Source of the DNA: Corella eumyota
Taxonomy: Eukaryota; Chordata; Ascidiacea; Phlebobranchia; Corellidae
Direction: 5' to 3'
Assembly (NCBI GenBank): GCA_963082875.1
Contig: OY720098.1
Coordinates: 6,448,001-6,512,000 of the forward strand
DNA length: 64,000 nt
The notes under the pieces were generated by a model, which saw only the letters and a list, made by a program, of their open reading frames with translations, did not search any database and had not been told where the DNA came from. Numbering within the stretch: the first letter of the stretch is position 1; each line of letters starts with the position of its first letter. This document shows positions 62,989 through 64,000 of this stretch, piece by piece. A program made the position numbers and the translations under genes.

Positions 62989-64000
62989 ATGAAACAGTTT
63001 TCTAAAATTTTTGTTTATATAGTTTTTGCATTGTCATTGTTAGCAAAAGATGTTACAGCACAAAATGGAACAAGTAAATAAGTGTTTACATAACTAATTT
63101 ATAATTTCTATTAACTTATTCATTAAAATAATAATTTTTATAAACAAATTATTGTTTGGAAAACAACTTTTTAAATGAAATTAACTTAAGTTCTATTTAT
63201 CACAAGATCTGTAAAAAAATATTTTCAAGTTATCAAATATTTTAATTTAATTTTTCTACACCAAATTTACTTGTTTTAATCATAACATAATATATTTTAA
63301 TTTAATATTTTTAGTACGCAACGAAGAGAATACTTGCGAGTATTATTTTTCTGCAAAACAACAATTTTATATTCAACTACCCGGATCACCCGGACTACTC
63401 GATAGTTGTCCAAGCGGATTTTCTGTTTTAGCTATGCCTAAAACACAAGCACAACGAGAGTTTTTAAGAGACAACATATTGACTGCTCGTCCAAATACAA
63501 GAAACAATTATTTTGTTGGGGCAAGATATATGAATGGAGAATGGCTTTGGGCAGACGGCGACGTTTTAAATAAAAGTAAGACTTAGAATATTGAGCTAAT
63601 TGATTATAAAACATGTATAAATTAATAGCAAAACTCGTAATTTAAAATTCGTAAGATACGCCGGTTTTAATTATTTTTTATTTGACGTCATAAAATTTGA
63701 AGCAACAAAAAATTTTGTTTGTGATAAAGTTCCCAGCGTTGCAGGAACGTTAGATCCCGCAAGATGTGCAATAATAAATGCAGGAAACACAGAAAACCCT
63801 GGAGTTAATATCTATTTTGCTTCATTTGGATGTAATGATTTTCCTAGATTTTTTGCTTGTGAGCGTAGTGGTAAGTTTTTAATTTAATTGTCATTAAATT
63901 CTAAACGTGACTAAACTAAGTTATCCAAAAAATGTATGGTAAAATTTAAAAAATTTTACCTTAAAAAAATAATTTAGTCGGACAATCTTCACCTTGCTCG
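62989..64000 (+). CDS. G6: receptor-PTP copy, 5' part (signal peptide, lectin domain 1, start of EGF 1)
   Basis: Partial gene cut by the window end. Exons: 62989-63073, 63315-63575, 63730-63870, 63978-beyond 64000; all open and in phase. The signal peptide [18 protein letters not shown] differs from the other copies in three residues of the core. Intron 1 is diverged over its first ~110 bp and then becomes almost identical to the other copies from ACAAGATCTG (about 63201). Exon 2 matches G5 ([12 protein letters not shown]), while the intron before exon 4 matches G3/G4, so the copy is a mosaic. Lectin loop in exon 3: AGNTENPGVN. Confidence 0.88.

Larger units (their letters stand above)
1..64000 (+). 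repeat. Head-to-tail tandem array of receptor-PTP genes, ~11.5 kb period
   Basis: The same 41-exon gene recurs in one orientation. The signal-peptide ATGs are at 5304, 16875, 28359, 39891, 51426 and 62989 (steps of 11571, 11484, 11532, 11535 and 11563 bp). The stop codons end at 3833, 15703, 27189, 38721, 50246 and 61793. Introns and spacers are as recognisable between copies as exons are, so the whole unit was duplicated, and recently on an evolutionary scale. Copies differ by scattered substitutions and small indels, so this is not one sequence repeated by mistake throughout. No mobile element, RNA gene or unrelated gene is visible between units. The array runs off both window ends, so the real copy number is at least seven. 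Confidence 0.96.

Noticed and set aside
1-64000. One giant gene with Dscam-like alternative exon clusters
   Set aside because: Each unit has its own signal-peptide exon, promoter-like block, in-frame stop and AATAAA signal, and all 41 exons repeat in order. These are separate genes, not alternative exon cassettes.
1-64000. Transposons, retroelements, tRNA or rRNA genes, CRISPR arrays
   Set aside because: I saw no reverse transcriptase, transposase or integrase frames, no terminal repeats with target duplications and no RNA gene structures. All repetition is explained by the gene array and the one 268-bp duplication.

Overview
The window is animal nuclear DNA, very AT-rich, with short introns (roughly 55 to 270 bp) that have GT..AG borders. 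It is filled by one head-to-tail tandem array of a single gene family, all on the + strand. The start codons of successive copies lie at 5304, 16875, 28359, 39891, 51426 and 62989, a period of about 11.5 kb. The window therefore holds the 3' third of one gene (G0), five full-length copies (G1-G5) and the first exons of a seventh (G6). I cannot name the organism: the modules and the AT-rich, compact genes fit an invertebrate metazoan, and nothing narrower can be supported from the sequence.

Each full copy has 41 coding exons and, where intact, encodes a protein of about 1934 residues. It is a receptor-type protein tyrosine phosphatase (RPTP) with an unusually rich ectodomain. The order is signal peptide, C-type-lectin-like domain, four EGF repeats, second C-type-lectin-like domain, fifth EGF repeat, three or four Ig-like domains, and three fibronectin-III-like regions. 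The last of these carries a KKRRRRQ tetrabasic (furin-type) site. One transmembrane helix, a juxtamembrane segment and two tandem PTP domains (D1 and D2) follow. Every readable D1 has [10 protein letters not shown] where an active PTP has HCSAGxGRTG, so the phosphate-binding Arg is Gln. Every readable D2 has [10 protein letters not shown] (Arg to Lys) and no WPD aspartate. The family is therefore predicted to be a set of catalytically dead or severely impaired phosphatase-like receptors.

Layout: G0 4-3833 (3' part, open); spacer with a private 268-bp tandem duplication; G1 5304-15703 (intact); G2 16875-27189 (pseudogene: lost exon-1 splice donor, 1-nt deletion, nonsense codon); G3 28359-38721 (1-nt insertion just after the transmembrane exon, which would leave a membrane-anchored ectodomain without phosphatase domains); G4 39891-50246 (nonsense codon in the ectodomain and a 4-nt insertion in D1); G5 51426-61793 (intact); G6 62989-64000+ (open so far). 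Each spacer is about 1.2 kb. It has an AATAAA signal 35 nt after the stop and a promoter-like block with fixed spacing: TGAGTCA, then CACGTG, then a TATA-like box about 280 bp before the ATG.

The copies are mosaics. Different tracts are nearly identical between different pairs of copies (G1/G3 in the membrane-proximal and D1 part, G1/G2 in the Ig part, G2-G3 junction/G3-G4 junction), which indicates recurrent gene conversion or unequal exchange. Substitutions and one codon deletion in the first lectin domain cluster in loop segments. A lectin-like, diversifying, tandemly arrayed, phosphatase-dead receptor family with both working and broken members resembles immune or self/non-self recognition loci. 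That role is inference only.
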